The position numbers and the translations under genes are program-made. The notes under the pieces are model-generated. The model was not told where the DNA came from. It did not search any database and saw only the letters and a program-made list of their open reading frames with translations. Positions 1 to 13,810 of a DNA stretch of 64,000 nucleotides are shown here, piece by piece. Source of the DNA: Sympetrum striolatum (lineage: Eukaryota; Arthropoda; Insecta; Odonata; Libellulidae); assembly GCA_947579665.1 (NCBI GenBank), contig OX388347.1:27148562-27212561 (forward strand). Reading direction: 5' to 3'. Position 1 is the first letter of the stretch. The number at the start of each line of letters is the position of its first letter.

Positions 1-3000
1 TCAACTTTGGATTATTTTAGATGTAGGTTTTACATGATTCATAACAGCTTAACTAGCAGTGACCTTTAAGTAAATAGTCCAGAATACATAGATATCTTTC
101 TTTATCCCAGAGATTGATGTATTAAGAGAATATATCATAACCTAGATCAGTGTTATATAACCTTTTATTGCACATACCTTTTAGGATTAGATATCACAAA
201 TTATATTTCTTAACGAAAGAGGAATGAAATAACTTATACTCTTGCATCATGAAGATCTACCGCAAAGTTGACGCCAAAACGTTGAAATTTGATATTTCTT
301 TACTTTTCTCGAAAGTTTGCTGAATAAATATTGCACTTAACTTCTGTTCTCATCAGATAATATTGAAGTCTTCAGATTTCATACATAACCATAATATTAT
401 TATTTATTTACAATGGAAAAATGGATGACATGCGGCAAGCTCCAGTTTCTTTAAACTGTTATAAAATATTTGATTACTGGTACTTGACTGGCATTATTTT
501 CATGAGAACGGAAAATCGGCAGTTTGATTTAGGAAGAGTTTATACTGTTAGTTCAGGTGTTATAAAATGACTCAGCTCATTTCTTCCCTTCGAATTCTTC
601 ATGTCCTTTTAAAATTGAGACATCCTGCGCCACTCATCTGGAAAGAAAGAATTCTGTAATTGAATTAAGTAGAACCGCTTCCAAACTAAATTTCCAACTC
701 CCTCAGGGAACGGATGGGAAAGATTCGAGATATGAGTTTGGAAGGGGAATTTCACCTTCTATGGTTTGACAGCGGAAGTGACTTATCCACGTTCGAGAGA
801 TGCCAAGAAAAGAATCAGCCACTTCTCGCTTGGAGCTCCAATCTTGCACCTGATCCTCCATTATATATCAGCACAAATATTCATTATGATAAGCACAAAC
901 GTAACAGTTCTCAAAGAGACAACAGCGTGATATTTCGTCAATCTTCATTAATAATTGTGTTTATTATTGAGTTTAAGCCGTACGTCTTTACGTGAAAAAT
1001 AATTTCCTATCCTCGTCCGCTGCAATAATATTTATGTTGTACAAAAATTTTGAAAAAAGTAGGTCATTCAAAAAAAGCTACCGGAATGTAAATTGAATTC
1101 CTAAATTGAAATCAAAGGAATAAATATTAGCGTAAATTAAAGTGTAGTCTTTAATGGAGATTTCTAAATAAAGTTCTTTAGTGAATCTAATTATTTTAAA
1201 TAAAATTAATACTGAGATAAATACACACATTGTTTTCCACCATATTGAAGTCAATTTTGAGATAATTTCTTGCTTTTGTCGAGAATTATATTTGAAAATC
1301 TCTTGACTATTTAATAGCCACCACTATGTCATTATTTACTCATAGCAAGTTCCGTTAAGAGCGTGGAATGTAAAATACGGCCGTAATAAAATAAAACCTT
1401 AATCACATTAATTATTAAACGATATAATGATTGAGAATGAGGATTCTGATAAATTATTTTTATTGAGAAAAATTGGCATTCGCGATACATGAAGTGGTAC
1501 AAACGTATTCTTAATTGATTCGTCTTCCAAGTCATTCATCTTAATATAGAAACCATTTTCTGGACCTGCGAGTTCCAATAATGGGATCAACTATCTTACC
1601 TCCTTTAAAAATGACTTTCTGAACTCATGCCAGACAGATATAACATTGAAAGATCACATTCTACCTTGCTTACCAGCCAACTACTACTCTTTTCGTATAA
1701 AAACACCTCTTTCCAATTGAGTCAAGTAGAAAAATTCTTTGCCGTATCGCATCGATTCTTCTCCATTGGTTCCTGTCTTCGTTTCTTTCCTCTTTAGTTC
1801 TTTTTTTACAGGAGAGAATTCTCCCACAAGTAAAGAAAGACGAATTTCCTCAATAAGACTCGGTAAATGGAACATTGACGAAGAAAGACAGGTTGTTGGA
1901 TATCTTGGGAGCGAATGCAACAAAGTCTCATTGAGATACGTCAGCGAAGAAAGGGTTACAGATGAATCAAGCGGAGATATTTCCTTCCGTCTTCTTCGGC
2001 GGTTACGCGTGTGTTATTCTCACGAAGTCGGTCTCTTTGGCTAACCGCTTTCCTTCGCATCCTCCGACGGAAATCCCACAATTCTCTCTGATCGATTCTC
2101 TGGTTGCCGCTCGGTGGGAGGGAAGCAAGTTTGAAGGAGTGGAAGCCAACACATCCGTTGAGAACAAATACGAGGTGGCTGGGTGCCAGTTCGCGAGGAA
2201 TGGATAAAAACAAAAGGCGGTCGCCGTTCGGCTCCTCCCAGAGCTAAGTGGCGGGGCGTGTTCGTCTGATTTTTTTTTCGTCTGAACTTTATGGAAGAAT
2301 CCGTCCCCCGTTATCGTTTTCAGTTGGAGTAAACCAGAGCTCGTTTCCCTACCAATATTTTATCTAAAAGAAGGAAAACGTATTGCGGATTTCGATTTCT
2401 CAAAACTGCAAGATTTCTATCTATATCTTTCTTCCGTATTTTTTCTTTTGATGTAACTGAGCCAACTACATCTAGTACGTATACGCAAATTATTCCGGTA
2501 GTATTTGAAATGAGGTGAATAAACGTAAGCGTTCGGGAAGCGCACGAAAAACAGTTCAGTACTTTGCTACAGCTGTGATGGATAAGTACAGAATTCACAT
2601 AGTTATCTCAAGCTTTATGCGGGATGTTAAGAAAAGAAATTAGAGACTGAGTTTATCATAATTTTTAATGTATTATTCAGGAAGTTTTGAATTTGGTCAT
2701 TGCTTTCCGATAATTTTTTCCAGATTCATAAACAGTATTTTCCGGTTTCTATTTACTTTTTATAGAAAAAACTTTGATAATGTATTTTGACTTGACGACG
2801 CATAGTGTTGAAATTTATTGTCGGTTTCAGTTTTGAGGAGTGCAAAATTATTATTATTCATGAGGGCAGAGACCAAGAATGTTCTTTGCATCTCAATATG
2901 AAATATTGTTCTCTGTCCTGAATCTTCTAAAGTTTTATGTTTTAATCGACTTCTCAAGAAGGAATGTAAGATAATTATTTCAATTTAAAATCCATTCTCT

Positions 3001-3500
3001 TAAAAGTCTTTATTTCAAATTACAATCGAAGATGTCATCATTAATTTATATTCGTCTCCCTACCTATAGATTAGTTTTCTCCCTTAACTAGGCCAATCGT
3101 GTTTTAACAATCTAGCGACTTTTATTAAATGAATCGCTAGTTAAATTATAAGTGTTTTCAAAAGGATTTCCGAGCGATCTTGCATACCATGTACAATGTA
3201 TATACCTATCTATTATTTCGTTATGAAACTGGAACCATCGTTAGAATACACCTTGCGATGTTAGAGTGCGGAATTAGTTATTAATTTGAAGCACATCACT
3301 CAAAGATGTCTTGAGAGAAACTTTACCCCACTTTGCGAGTGTGCCTGTTTTCTTTTGGCTGAACAACTTTTGTTTCGGCGAAAGCGAAGTTTGAGAACCA
3401 AAAATTAGTCTGAGATATCAGAAATTTTCGATGATAGTCACTTTACTCTAATTGATCGATCAATTTTAGCAAAGTGGACTCCTAAGGGATCATTTCTTAC
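1..3500. other. AT-rich noncoding DNA
   Basis: No coding exon or named repeat is recognised here. A GC-richer patch at about 1970-2270 is open on both strands (81 and 85 codons), but neither frame resembles a family I know, and open frames on opposite strands over the same bases are usual in a stop-poor patch. The rest is A/T-rich DNA with short chance frames. It lies 5' of the recognised nompC exons and may be intron or upstream sequence of that gene. Confidence 0.5.
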
Positions 3501-6260
3501 CATCCGTCTTCTGTTTTACATGACGCCGTCCTTCTTGACACGTCGAACTTTCGGCGGCACGTGAAATATTCGAGAATTTCCGATAAATCTTTCACGGCGA
3601 TTTTTTCCCCGCGGCTCACGTCTTTCGAGTCCATTTAGTAGATTGACTCCGCCCGAAACCTTTTCGCGGAAGACGAGGAAGCGAAGGGATGAAATCAGTC
3701 ATCTCTTTAATAACTAATCGCATTCCAGCGGCTTACGAAACACGCCCAAGCGGAAGCCATCGGACCGAGTTTGCCTACACTAGCGATAGAAAGAGTTATC
3801 CGCGCCGACGCCTTTCAATTTTTTATCTCCATAGTCTCGTTCCGTCGGAAGGGCGTCGCCTACTCTCCTTACCTAAGTAGATTCTCAGTTTCACTTTCAG
3901 GCCAACGATACCCTCTCCGGATGTTCCATCACCTAAATCGCTAATTTTTATCCCCCGAGGAAAGAGTTTGCCCTCCCGTCAGCCCTGAAAAATCATCCAT
4001 CGTTCATATACTAATGGTTACACCTTGTCGATGAAACCATTCTTTTCAATATAGCTCGTTTTAGTGTCGTGGGAGTGTTTTTCCCCTGTCTTCCCCTTTA
4101 TTTATTTTCTGAATGCCTCCATTGATGTTTATTAAGAAAGGTTTGTCCATCACGCAGTAGCAAGATTTTAATTTACCGTTTTCAGTAACCTTTAATGATT
4201 ATCTTCTCACCTAAATTTCCATTAACATTTAAAGATTTTCTCTCTTTTCACCCTTGTTTCCGATGATTTTCTACATGTCAAAATTTCATCTGCTTCCTTC
4301 CAAATCCTTACCTCACTTCCTCAGTATCTACGTATTTTTGCATTTATGTGGCAGTGTACTCCGTATTATGTATTTTACGATAGCTTTCCTGATATTCACA
4401 TTAAAGTACAAACTTATTAATTAATTTCTGTTATTCAGGAAGGATCTCCTTGTGGAAATTACTCTTCTCTTCGACTTAAATGAAATCTTACTCTCCTCGG
4501 TTACTAACTTCCTAAATAACAAAGCTATTCTACCTTTCGTACATGCATTTTTCCTGTGCAAAATGTCCTTCCTTTCCTTTCTCATGTGAGTGCCCTTTTG
4601 CTAATAACTTAACAATCATCATGAAATCCGGTATTCAAGTACGTATATCTGTAATCTTATTGAGCGTTTTATTTATATTATTTTCAGAATTTAATATTAT
4701 ATCATTCCCATCTTTGTAACTAAGATAGTGATTTCAAAAATAAAATGTTAGCATAGTTCAATCTGAAATAATATTTTTCATCACTTATAATCGTAAGCAA
4801 GAAAAAATCTGGAAAGGGTAGGGAAAAACACGTTTGAAAGTTTCTATTTTGTGATTTGATAGCTCACTGACTGACTTCCTTATAAACAGGTGATTATCTT
4901 TGGATCTTAAAACTCTTCGTAGAAGTATGATTTCATTTAATTTCAATATATCTCTAATAATATCCTTTCTTAAAACATCTATTTGATTTTTCAGGATACA
5001 ATTTTCGGCAATAATAGATATCACTGAATAGGGATTACTCTGAGTTTTATGGAAAGATAAATTAATAATATGATTCAGAGATTTATGTTTTATGGAGAAA
5101 ATGTTGAGCATTTTCAGTTAGGAAACAGAGCTTTCCGTTTTTAGTCTTCCAAAATCATATTAAAAGAATAAAAATGGGGAAATTATCAATGCCTTTAACT
5201 TGTGTTTTTTCTAAATTATGACTCTTAGTTTTGAAGAAAATTGCTGATTACGTTTGGAAAAAGTTTCATCAATTATTAAATTTTATACTTGGATTCCTGA
5301 TTAGTCGCTTTTTAATATTTTCTCAATGCCTACCAATCATAAAATATGATGTGAGTACATTCTACTAACTCCGCCTGTTAATGCTACTTTTATTTACTTC
5401 TCCCGCAAAGAATTTAACTGTGGGTTGTTTACGACATTAATCACAGTGATCTTTTCAGGTTTTCGGGATAAAACGTACAGCGTGAATTATATACTATTGA
5501 AGTTCACTGCATATTATAGCATGTCACCCGATATATTAAAATGTGATTTTACAAACACCTGAATATATACCTGAAGCAGCTGACTACTTTGTCGAGTGTA
5601 GTAAAGGTGTAACAGACGTGCTTCGGCCACTTTCAGATGAGAATCGCACGCGGGAAAGTAGAAAACAGTGAAAATTTTACGACCGCTTTTTATGTCTTTT
5701 CACCGTTTTTCACAAACTTCTTTTTACTTTTGATTTTCCGCTTCCCCAAACAGAATCGAGGGCCCAAAAAGGCACGGTCGATGACATTTTATCACGTGGT
5801 GTGATATTTTGGTCCATCCCACTTGTTCTACGGCCATGTTGCACATTTTTTATTATGGAAAGAAAAAAGGGTCGGTCGGTCTCTAATAGATCTACTCTTT
5901 GGGGGGCGTTGTAACGCAGTTCCCATCAAAGGAGACCCAATCTAACGGATTTTTGAGGTTCCACGCCCATATTGGATCTGACCAAAGGAAGAGGTTCCGA
6001 TCGCTTTTTTCCTCGGTGTGGAGGGCGTTTCCCTTCTGACATGGGCCGTTTGAGAGTTAACCTTTAACCCCCTAATCGATCGTGCGGAAGGCATTACAGC
6101 ATCGTAATGAATGATAGCCGGTGAACGTTAAGAAAGGTTACGATGGTAGAATATTCGATCCGGAGGCTTCTTTGGTTTTACTTCCCTTCGAGGGGAATTT
6201 GAGACGTGATTGAATGGAAATAGTCTTCCCTACCCCGGCATCTTAGAGATTCGAGGGTAT
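3500..6260. other. Noncoding DNA with two GC/CpG-richer islands
   Basis: Two patches stand out from the AT-rich background: about 3520-3970 and about 5750-6240. Both carry frequent CG dinucleotides and few stops, but no frame has a recognisable domain or a convincing pair of splice sites. Between them, 4240-4600 is pyrimidine-rich on the + strand. The islands could be cis-regulatory DNA, but nothing in the sequence proves it. Confidence 0.4.
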
Positions 6261-9180
6261 TTTTTCGACCTTTAATCACGCAAAAAGCCTTCGCCTTTTG
6301 AATAACGAATGTTTAACTTTGTAATTTGACTTCGATAACTGTGTAACTTTGTAACTGTATGCGACCCAAGGCTCTGGTTCTCAGAGTCATAAGATCGTCG
6401 AGTTCGGTGATTAGTTGCATTAACCAAAGTTAGGGAACCTGAAACCTTTCTTTGCATGCATTCAATGTGGCCTTTTCCATTTCAGAAAAAATGCGCTTAT
6501 TTAAATAATTTAGCTTACCAAAATTTTGCATTATGTCTAGTGAAATTAAATTGAAAATATCAATTATAGACTTATAAAAAAGTTTATTATGATAATTTGA
6601 AATATTCTATTCTCTATTGGGATAATTTGGATAATTAGTGTATTCAGTACAAGCCGTTAACATAAAATAGACGGTGAATAGTACATTAATTTGGTTTATG
6701 AAAGTATATTTTCATGAAAGAGCACATTACACATTATCTTTGAAAGTTTTTTACCAGTTTTCCTTCCCATAGTACTTCCTTCCTCCCACACTTACATGGC
6801 TTACCACGAAATAATACTATCACATATTAATTTTTATATTCCTGTAATAACTTGCCTCTAGGCAATGAGTTTACTGATGTATATATTTAATTCGTATATG
6901 TCCATTTAATCGCTTATGTTTATCTCGGGTGGTCTAAGACTTTTTCGTAGTACTTCTGCTTTGGCCTTGGCTAAATAAATATAACGTATGCCTCTTACGG
7001 CAGTTTATACAACGTTTTGCTATTCAAGAGCAAATTCTGCATTCAAATCAAGTACGCGCATGAATTATCATAATTATAAATTAACTACTTGACTAAAATG
7101 ATATGTTGCCAAGTTCGATGTTTGAAACCTTTTTCATTATTAGCAAAATATCACATTCTGAAATAAGTTGAATATTAAAGATCAATGAAATAGAAATTAA
7201 AGAAGTAAGACCAAAATAATATGAAACTTCAATTTTTTGATAAGGTATTAGTTGAAAAATTACGATCTGAGGATGTAATGCGTATTGCCTGAATTCTCCT
7301 TTTCTGGCCAAAATTCCGAATGCGCACTGTTATATTTCAATTGAACGAAGTCAATTTGTTTGGCTCTTAACTGAAATAACCGATGACAACTCACGAAGAG
7401 TAAAAATCCACATTTTTACCTTTCATTTCCCCATCGATAGCACTATAGGTAATGTATCTTGGATAAATGACAATCATTCATTCCTTCAATCGGAAATCTC
7501 CTACTTCTGGAGACTGGAACAGAGACTACGTGGGAAATCCTACCTTTGACTGGAACCGACCGTAATCCCGGAAACTGATATCGCCCTTGAGTTTCCTCTC
7601 AGATAAATCTTGGCGTCTCACAAAATGTATCCTGTTACACGCTCTTTCTTTTATTTTCTCTGGGGAACGTGTTAGTTTAACATCTGTCCGAGGACAGATA
7701 AATATATCGCATTTTGGTCCAATGATATTTTATGGAACTACTATATCAGTGTTTTTATGGCTATATATACTGTATGTAGCTCAATTTATCTTAATTTGAT
7801 CGTTTACAACTCATATTCGTGGGTGATTTATCTTCTTAACGTTTTGGAGCGCTATCTTGTTGGCATTCAAATGCTAACAGCATGATTTAAATGAAAGATT
7901 GTGCATTCAAAGTCCATTTTTATTGTTTTTAGGATAGATTAGGAAAGCCTGCGATGTTGTTAGAATTATTGAAATATAAGAGATACTGCATAATAGTATA
8001 TGTTAAAATATCTCCTAATGGAATGGTACGAAAAGTGTGACTCGTGGAGTCTTTGTATCTCACTTAAGTGAACATATCTGACTTATTGAATTCTATCTCA
8101 AAGAGAATAGCAAGAGTAAACTACCTCATTCCTCATTTTACCAATACGCCTCATTCTCCTCTCCTAAGCTCATAGTTGCTAATGATGGAGGAGATGAGAG
8201 TCATGCTAGCCTTCGGGCTAGCGATTGCACAGACAAAATTTTAAGTCTTCCTGATAGTGTCAGATGAAATCAGATATCAAAAACCTCTTGAGTACTGAAA
8301 ACATTATCACTTTGTATAAGTAAGATAAAAAGGATCAAATTTTTTATTCGAACATAAAAGGTTGAAAATTTAAGGCGATTTGAAAAGGAGTGTTTGTTTT
8401 ATTATTGGCATACGTGGAATTCAAAAAGAAGGTATAAGAAAGGGGGGTTGTTTTTGATAGTACCCAAAAATTTAAAAGAGCTGGTAGAAATGGGGAATCA
8501 ACCATGTTGTTGATAATGCTATATAGGAAAGTAATGTAGGGGAAAGTATGAGAAATTTCAATATAATAGAGATTAAAATTATTTAGAAAATCAGTCATTG
8601 ACCTATTCCCTTGAAATGGCTCTTGAAAACAGAATATCATATAGAAGTAATTTAAGACACCACTGTAAGGGAAAGGTAGGATTCAACATGTCCCACATAG
8701 GATAAAAATAAGTAAGAAGCGGTGAGAACACAGTTCGAAAAAGGGTGAGAGGCCAGGATTTTTAGAACACCAATAGAGCATCTCTTGTTGAGACATCGCT
8801 CTTTTTAACATGATTTTTATTTTCCGAAAAATTTAACTTCTAATCATTGACCACTCCAAGGTCTTTATGATAGATAACTGTCAGAATGCATATCGCTTGA
8901 TGGGGTAATTTGTATAAATTTCTTACGTTTTAAATGTCATCGTCACAATTCTACTTTTCGGGGTTTAGGCTCATTTTTTAAAATATGGTAGGATGGCGTT
9001 TATTCACCATACGCCTTATCATAAAGTAATGATTTAATCAAGATCTGCCGTTTAATACTTAAATGCAAATTAAAACGTATCTCCCACATTACCCCACTAA
9101 ATGTAGATTTTTAATCACAACCCTCTCGTTAATTACCCGGTGAATAGCTTTATTGTAGGGAGTAACCCTTAATCCCGAAA
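6260..9180. other. AT-rich noncoding DNA
   Basis: Nothing recognisable except a short perfect hairpin at 8205-8222, listed separately. The segment 8340-8760 is purine-rich on the + strand and gives a 98-codon minus-strand frame of low complexity that I do not accept as a gene. Confidence 0.45.
8205..8222. other. Perfect 7-bp hairpin with a TTCG loop
   Basis: The sequence is GCTAGCC, TTCG, GGCTAGC. The arms are exact reverse complements, and the four-base loop is TTCG closed by a C-G pair. In RNA, C(UUCG)G is an exceptionally stable tetraloop. No T-run follows it and no adjacent gene is seen, so it is reported as a structure only. It could be chance or the remnant of a small RNA. Confidence 0.55.
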
Positions 9181-9620
9181 ATGGCATTTTAATCCGTGCC
9201 ATCAATCAATCTGCACGTATTATGTTATTTATGCCCCTCCCTATCCTATTGTCTACACCCTCCATTAATTCTGCATAAGGCCTTCCTATCTTTCAGCGTG
9301 TCGTTATCACTCTTTCATTCCATTTTCAATTTCTTCCACGCCCTCCAATCTCGGCAGTTCGCCTAAAGTAAACGATACAGCGCCCTTGATGAGCACTTTC
9401 TCCCTCTTTCATTCTCTGTGCTATTTCTGGAAGCTTAGAAGACAGCCAATCAATCCTCATCCAACTCTTCATCCCTCGTAATCTCATTCCACCTCCTAAA
9501 AACCTGTCCATACTAGCATTTTATACCCAACACATTTCCTTCCCCATTTTTGCCCTTTTCCCTCCTTCATATAAGGATATCCTATCATGTTTCACCTCTC
9601 TCCCGGTGGAAAATGTCAGC
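9180..9620. other. Pyrimidine-rich, strand-skewed tract
   Basis: About 400 bp in which C and T dominate the + strand, with repeated TTCC, CCTCC and CCCTTT runs. The reverse complement is purine-rich and gives a 61-codon open frame (9326-9511, -) with no recognisable motif. Such skew is common in eroded retroelements and in introns, and I cannot decide between these. Confidence 0.35.
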
Positions 9621-12085
9621 AGAAACTCCGTATACCTAATTTCACCATAAATGTAGGAAAATGGTCGGAAAATATCATACCGTTAATGTTAAATTTCCCA
9701 TTAAAATTAAAAAAAATGATTAAAAGATACTGGTAAAGGTTATCATTATGCTCATATTTCCATAATTGTTTTCTCTCTCTATTTCTTCATGCCACTCTGT
9801 TTACGCCACTAAATTTAATGAATTATTTATTAGTTAATGAACATCGATAACTAGTTTCTCTCTATCAAATAATTGTAATTCTATTTTTCAAAAAATCTCA
9901 ATTGAAATATTTGACAATCATACATAATATTAAGCTGTATCAAACATATTATTTTTTAAAGATTTTTAAAATACTTTATAAGTATGAAACATTTATAGAT
10001 TATCAAGATTACCTCCACCTTCCATTCTGGAATTAATTTCCTAAACATGTAAGTAAGTGCATCATTATTGTAGTTAAGATTATTTACTGTGTATTATCAT
10101 TACTATTATCACCTCGCTATGAGTACTATTTAGTTTCATCCTTGATCGACTCTAATATCCCCAACCCCAAATCGAACCAAAATATTAAAATTTTATGATT
10201 TCCTACAATTTTCCCATCATCTTTGGAAAAGATGTCTTTTCATAGAGTAAAAAAGCATTTTTTAGTAATTTCTTTCTCATCCTGACTCTTATACTGTTTA
10301 TTTAACTGCTTTTATTCCTTCAATTCGGTTGTATTTAGAATATAAGCGTGATCTTTAAATTTAGGAGAACCTTTACCATTTTTGTTGCCTCATCTATTAT
10401 TCTTTACGAAGATCTCTATAAACAAAGGGAGAGAGGGATCGGAAGAATAAGTGTGTTTTGATACCTTAATGTCTGTTCATCTCCTTAAAGAGCCCTCTTC
10501 TCCAACCTCAGACCTCGATAAATACGATTAGAGTGAATTCATTTGTTTACGATCCTGGAAAATACTGTTTGTTTTTATTCATTTCGAATTGCTTCCATTG
10601 TTTTCATTCCTTTACTTTATTTATGCTATGGTAAACATTCTTACTCATCCATTCCATAATTAAGAAACTTACAATAGCTGTTGCATTATTTATTTTTTTA
10701 GTAATATTTGCAAGAAACGCAGGAGAGTCTCAAAATGAAACAGTTCATATGATTCGACGCTTTAACGTTTCGCGTTTTTAGTTTAAAATGTGGTGGACTT
10801 TTATTATTCCCATAAACTCTCAGAATAAGGCAATTTTCTATATTCTCTAATTTTTTAAGAGATACAGTTGATTTCATTGATGACTATTACATATTTGGAT
10901 TTTTATGATGTAATTATTAGCAATAATTGAGTTGACCTGAATCCTATAAAAAAATACTGATAGTGTGAAATAACAAATTTCAAATACCTACAAGGTAGGT
11001 TGGGTTGCAATTAAAACTCAATTGCATGGGAGTTTTGTTAGTTTATTCCATCGTACCCTTATTTCAAATGATCGAAGAGATTATTTTCAGTGGACTTCCA
11101 CAACATAAGACCACCTCCATATATTTTATTATCATTATTTATCTTAATACGCTTAGATTATATTTCAAAATTATGCGAAAATATAACGAAAAATTATATT
11201 AATTTGTGAAATAAATTCAGATACTTGTTACCGAAGCTCAATCTTCTTCTATGATTGAATTTAAGCAGAGTTTAATTATTTGATGAATTTAAATACATAA
11301 GCATTGGCTCAGTAACACAAAGTTTGAGTCTTGGTTAATAAATTTTAAGTCAAAATGGAATCTTATTTCACTAAATAACCCACGAAATGGATCTTCTGTA
11401 ATTAAATTATATGAAAAACAAATAGGAATCGGATTCTAATTGGAGATAAAATTCGGATATTAAACCTTTCTTACGGTGTGCTTTTCATTATGCCTTGATC
11501 CGTGGGTAATAACCTTGAATTTCTATTCAAAATCTCAAGTTGGCTGGAAAAGTTTCGATATTGAGATGTCAAAATTGGATTGTAAAATTTAGATACACTT
11601 ATCAGAGGGTCAGAACTAAGACACCATGGATGAAATGTAAAGACGAAAGGTGGGTCGTGAAAATAGAAGATTTGTACTTGAAGTACATGCACTACACTAA
11701 ATTAACTAAATATGTTAACCTATGAAAATATCGGAAATCTATTCTTCCTCATTATTATTTTAACCTATCGACTTTTACTTATTGACATTATTTCAAATCT
11801 AGTTCCATCTATTTTTTTCATGTCAAGATAAATTTACAGCAGTTACGTTTTCATTATCTATTCAAGCAGTCAATTGAATTATCTTTAACTTTTCTTTTTA
11901 TTTTTCTGCTTGCCCTGCATTCAACTTTTTTGACCCTATTTCCATCTCTATTTGCAACGTAGGACTAAAATTTTCATTGAAAACCATTCAAAGTCTTCTA
12001 TTTCTCTAGTGAGGAAAAACTTTTAATTGAATTGAATTTTTTTATAATCGATATGAGAAGGCGGGACTTCATGGAAAGCCATTTG
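9620..12085. other. AT-rich noncoding DNA
   Basis: Strongly A/T-rich, with only short chance frames. I see no repeat, RNA gene or exon that I can support. Confidence 0.5.
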
Positions 12086-12207
12086 CAGAATGAAAACACT
12101 TCGTACTTTTCCACAGAAAATTTATTTTGCGCTTAATTCATAAGCTCGCTTATGAAACCGGTTGCAAAATAAATTTTCTGTGGAAAGTACGAAGTGTTTT
12201 CATTCTG
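12086..12207. repeat. Near-perfect foldback element (MITE-like)
   Basis: A 45-base left arm (12086-12130) and a 44-base right arm (12164-12207) are reverse complements with a single one-base length difference in a T-run. The loop is about 33 bases and contains a smaller inverted pair (CATAAGC / GCTTATG). The arms contain CTTCGTACTTTTCCACAG. A related string, TTTGTACTTTTTCCACAG, occurs in the foldback at 21074-21286, which suggests one family. High arm identity points to a recent insertion or gene conversion between arms. No coding capacity and no clear target-site duplication. Confidence 0.8.
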
Positions 12208-12427
12208 TGAATTTAATTTAATTCCCCGTACTTTGTTGGGGTTTTCCTGCAGTGGATCTTTTCTTCCTAGTACAATATCTTAGGTTGTATTTATATCCAA
12301 TTGTTTTAAAGTTTTCGTCTCTATTTCCAGTAACCCATATGTTGTGTGTGTTATTTATTTATATTATTGACGATTAGTTACATGGGTGAAGAGGTTTTTC
12401 AGCAAAAATCTCCCATTGATAAAGTCC

Positions 12428-12721
12428 TTAAAACATGCATGTGTGTGGTTTTGGGGGGGGGGATTTAGTACTATTCATTTCTCTTATGGCGGACAAAGTT
12501 TCCTCTTTAACTCGTTTTCCAGGTATATCTGTTATTAATTGGGGTAATTTGGACGATCTTGCTCGTATACGGAACGTCAACAGAGACATCAGCGCCAAAT
12601 AATGATAGTGAGGCAGTTGTAAGCGTCTGCTTCCAATCTTCTCATGCACCTCATTTGTGATTCTCGGCTTCTTGAGAATGCTCGACAAAACCCAAGACCT
12701 GTAAGTTTTAATCTCTCCCAC
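12428..12721 (-). pseudogene. Possible eroded non-LTR retrotransposon fragment
   Basis: A 97-codon open frame on the minus strand. Its C-terminal third reads like the segment just upstream of reverse transcriptase in many LINEs: residues GKRVKEETLSAIREMN followed by STKSPPPKP, compared with the family pattern of an acidic/basic helix, AI..M, then K(S/A)PGPD. The glycine and aspartate of that motif are absent. A ten-G run at 12453-12462 (+ strand) encodes the proline cluster and may itself be a slippage artefact. No further RT motif is seen on either side. A chance frame is the main alternative. Confidence 0.22.
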
Positions 12722-13810
12722 GAATGATTATTCTCGGCTTATCATTCGACACGAGACAGCTCTTCTCATCTAAAAATAAATAAAGCGAGCTTGAATTTAT
12801 TAGTTGAAAAGGCGCGAGCAGTTCGTTTGCTTGGGACAGGTTCGTGCTGCGTAAGGAGACATCGTCGTTCTACTTGGATGGACGTCCTTTGGCTTTTAAT
12901 TCCTGAGGATAATTTGGAGGCCATTTTGAGCCTAAAATTTTCTAGATGGATATGGATACCACTTTTAATGGATATTATAACGGCAAATGTTATAATGGTT
13001 TGCACATATTAATGTAGCTTTCATGTTGCGCTGTTACCTCTTGGAGTAGGCAAGATAATGGACTCTTTATTCTGAAATGCTTTTATTTTGTTTCCGATGT
13101 ATTAAATTAAAGAGATTAAATTAAAAAGAAAAGTTCTTGGACTCAATCTCGACCGGATAATAACGTTATATATTTACAAATGATGCAAATGGAATTTGAC
13201 TGCACAGGAAAGCGTGCGACCCAAGTCACTATTTTTCTCTTCTCGTACAACCGTTATATATTTATTTTTCCTCTCCAGAAACAAACGCACATATTTTTAT
13301 ACATTCCCTTTTAATAATTGAAACTACTTTCGTATTTTATCTCCAAGATCGCATCCTTCACATCCACTGAGACTTTTTTCCGTTTTCTTACCTAAACAGA
13401 AAACAAATATTTTGTACATCAATTATTATCATGCTCATTTTAGATATTGGAAATTAATCTCAGACATATAATAGCTAGGACTGATTAATAAGTTTTAATG
13501 ATATTATTTCTCGAAAAGAAGGATGAAACTATACAATTATGTTTCTCAAATAATTTAATCATGCAACTTTATCAATTACTAATTCTACATTATCAACTAC
13601 AATAATCAAATTTAACTCCAGACATCTATTTTCAGTTACATTGTCTTCCTCATCATAAACCGATCATGCAAAAAGTAGATGTATGGATTTATGCAGCTCA
13701 GACGCCACATATAGCTAGCTTGATCATTTCAATCTAAATATAGCAAGAAATTACGTACCTTAAATGAAATTCACGGAGGAGGCCGAAATATTGTGGAATT
13801 CCGACATAAT
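12722..13810. other. Noncoding DNA
   Basis: Two overlapping opposite-strand frames near 12766-13012 (79 and 73 codons) show no family features. The remainder is AT-rich with no recognisable element. Confidence 0.45.

Noticed and set aside
4785..5111. 108-codon minus-strand frame
   Set aside because: Ile/Leu/Asn/Lys-rich translation typical of chance frames in A/T-rich DNA, with no motif.
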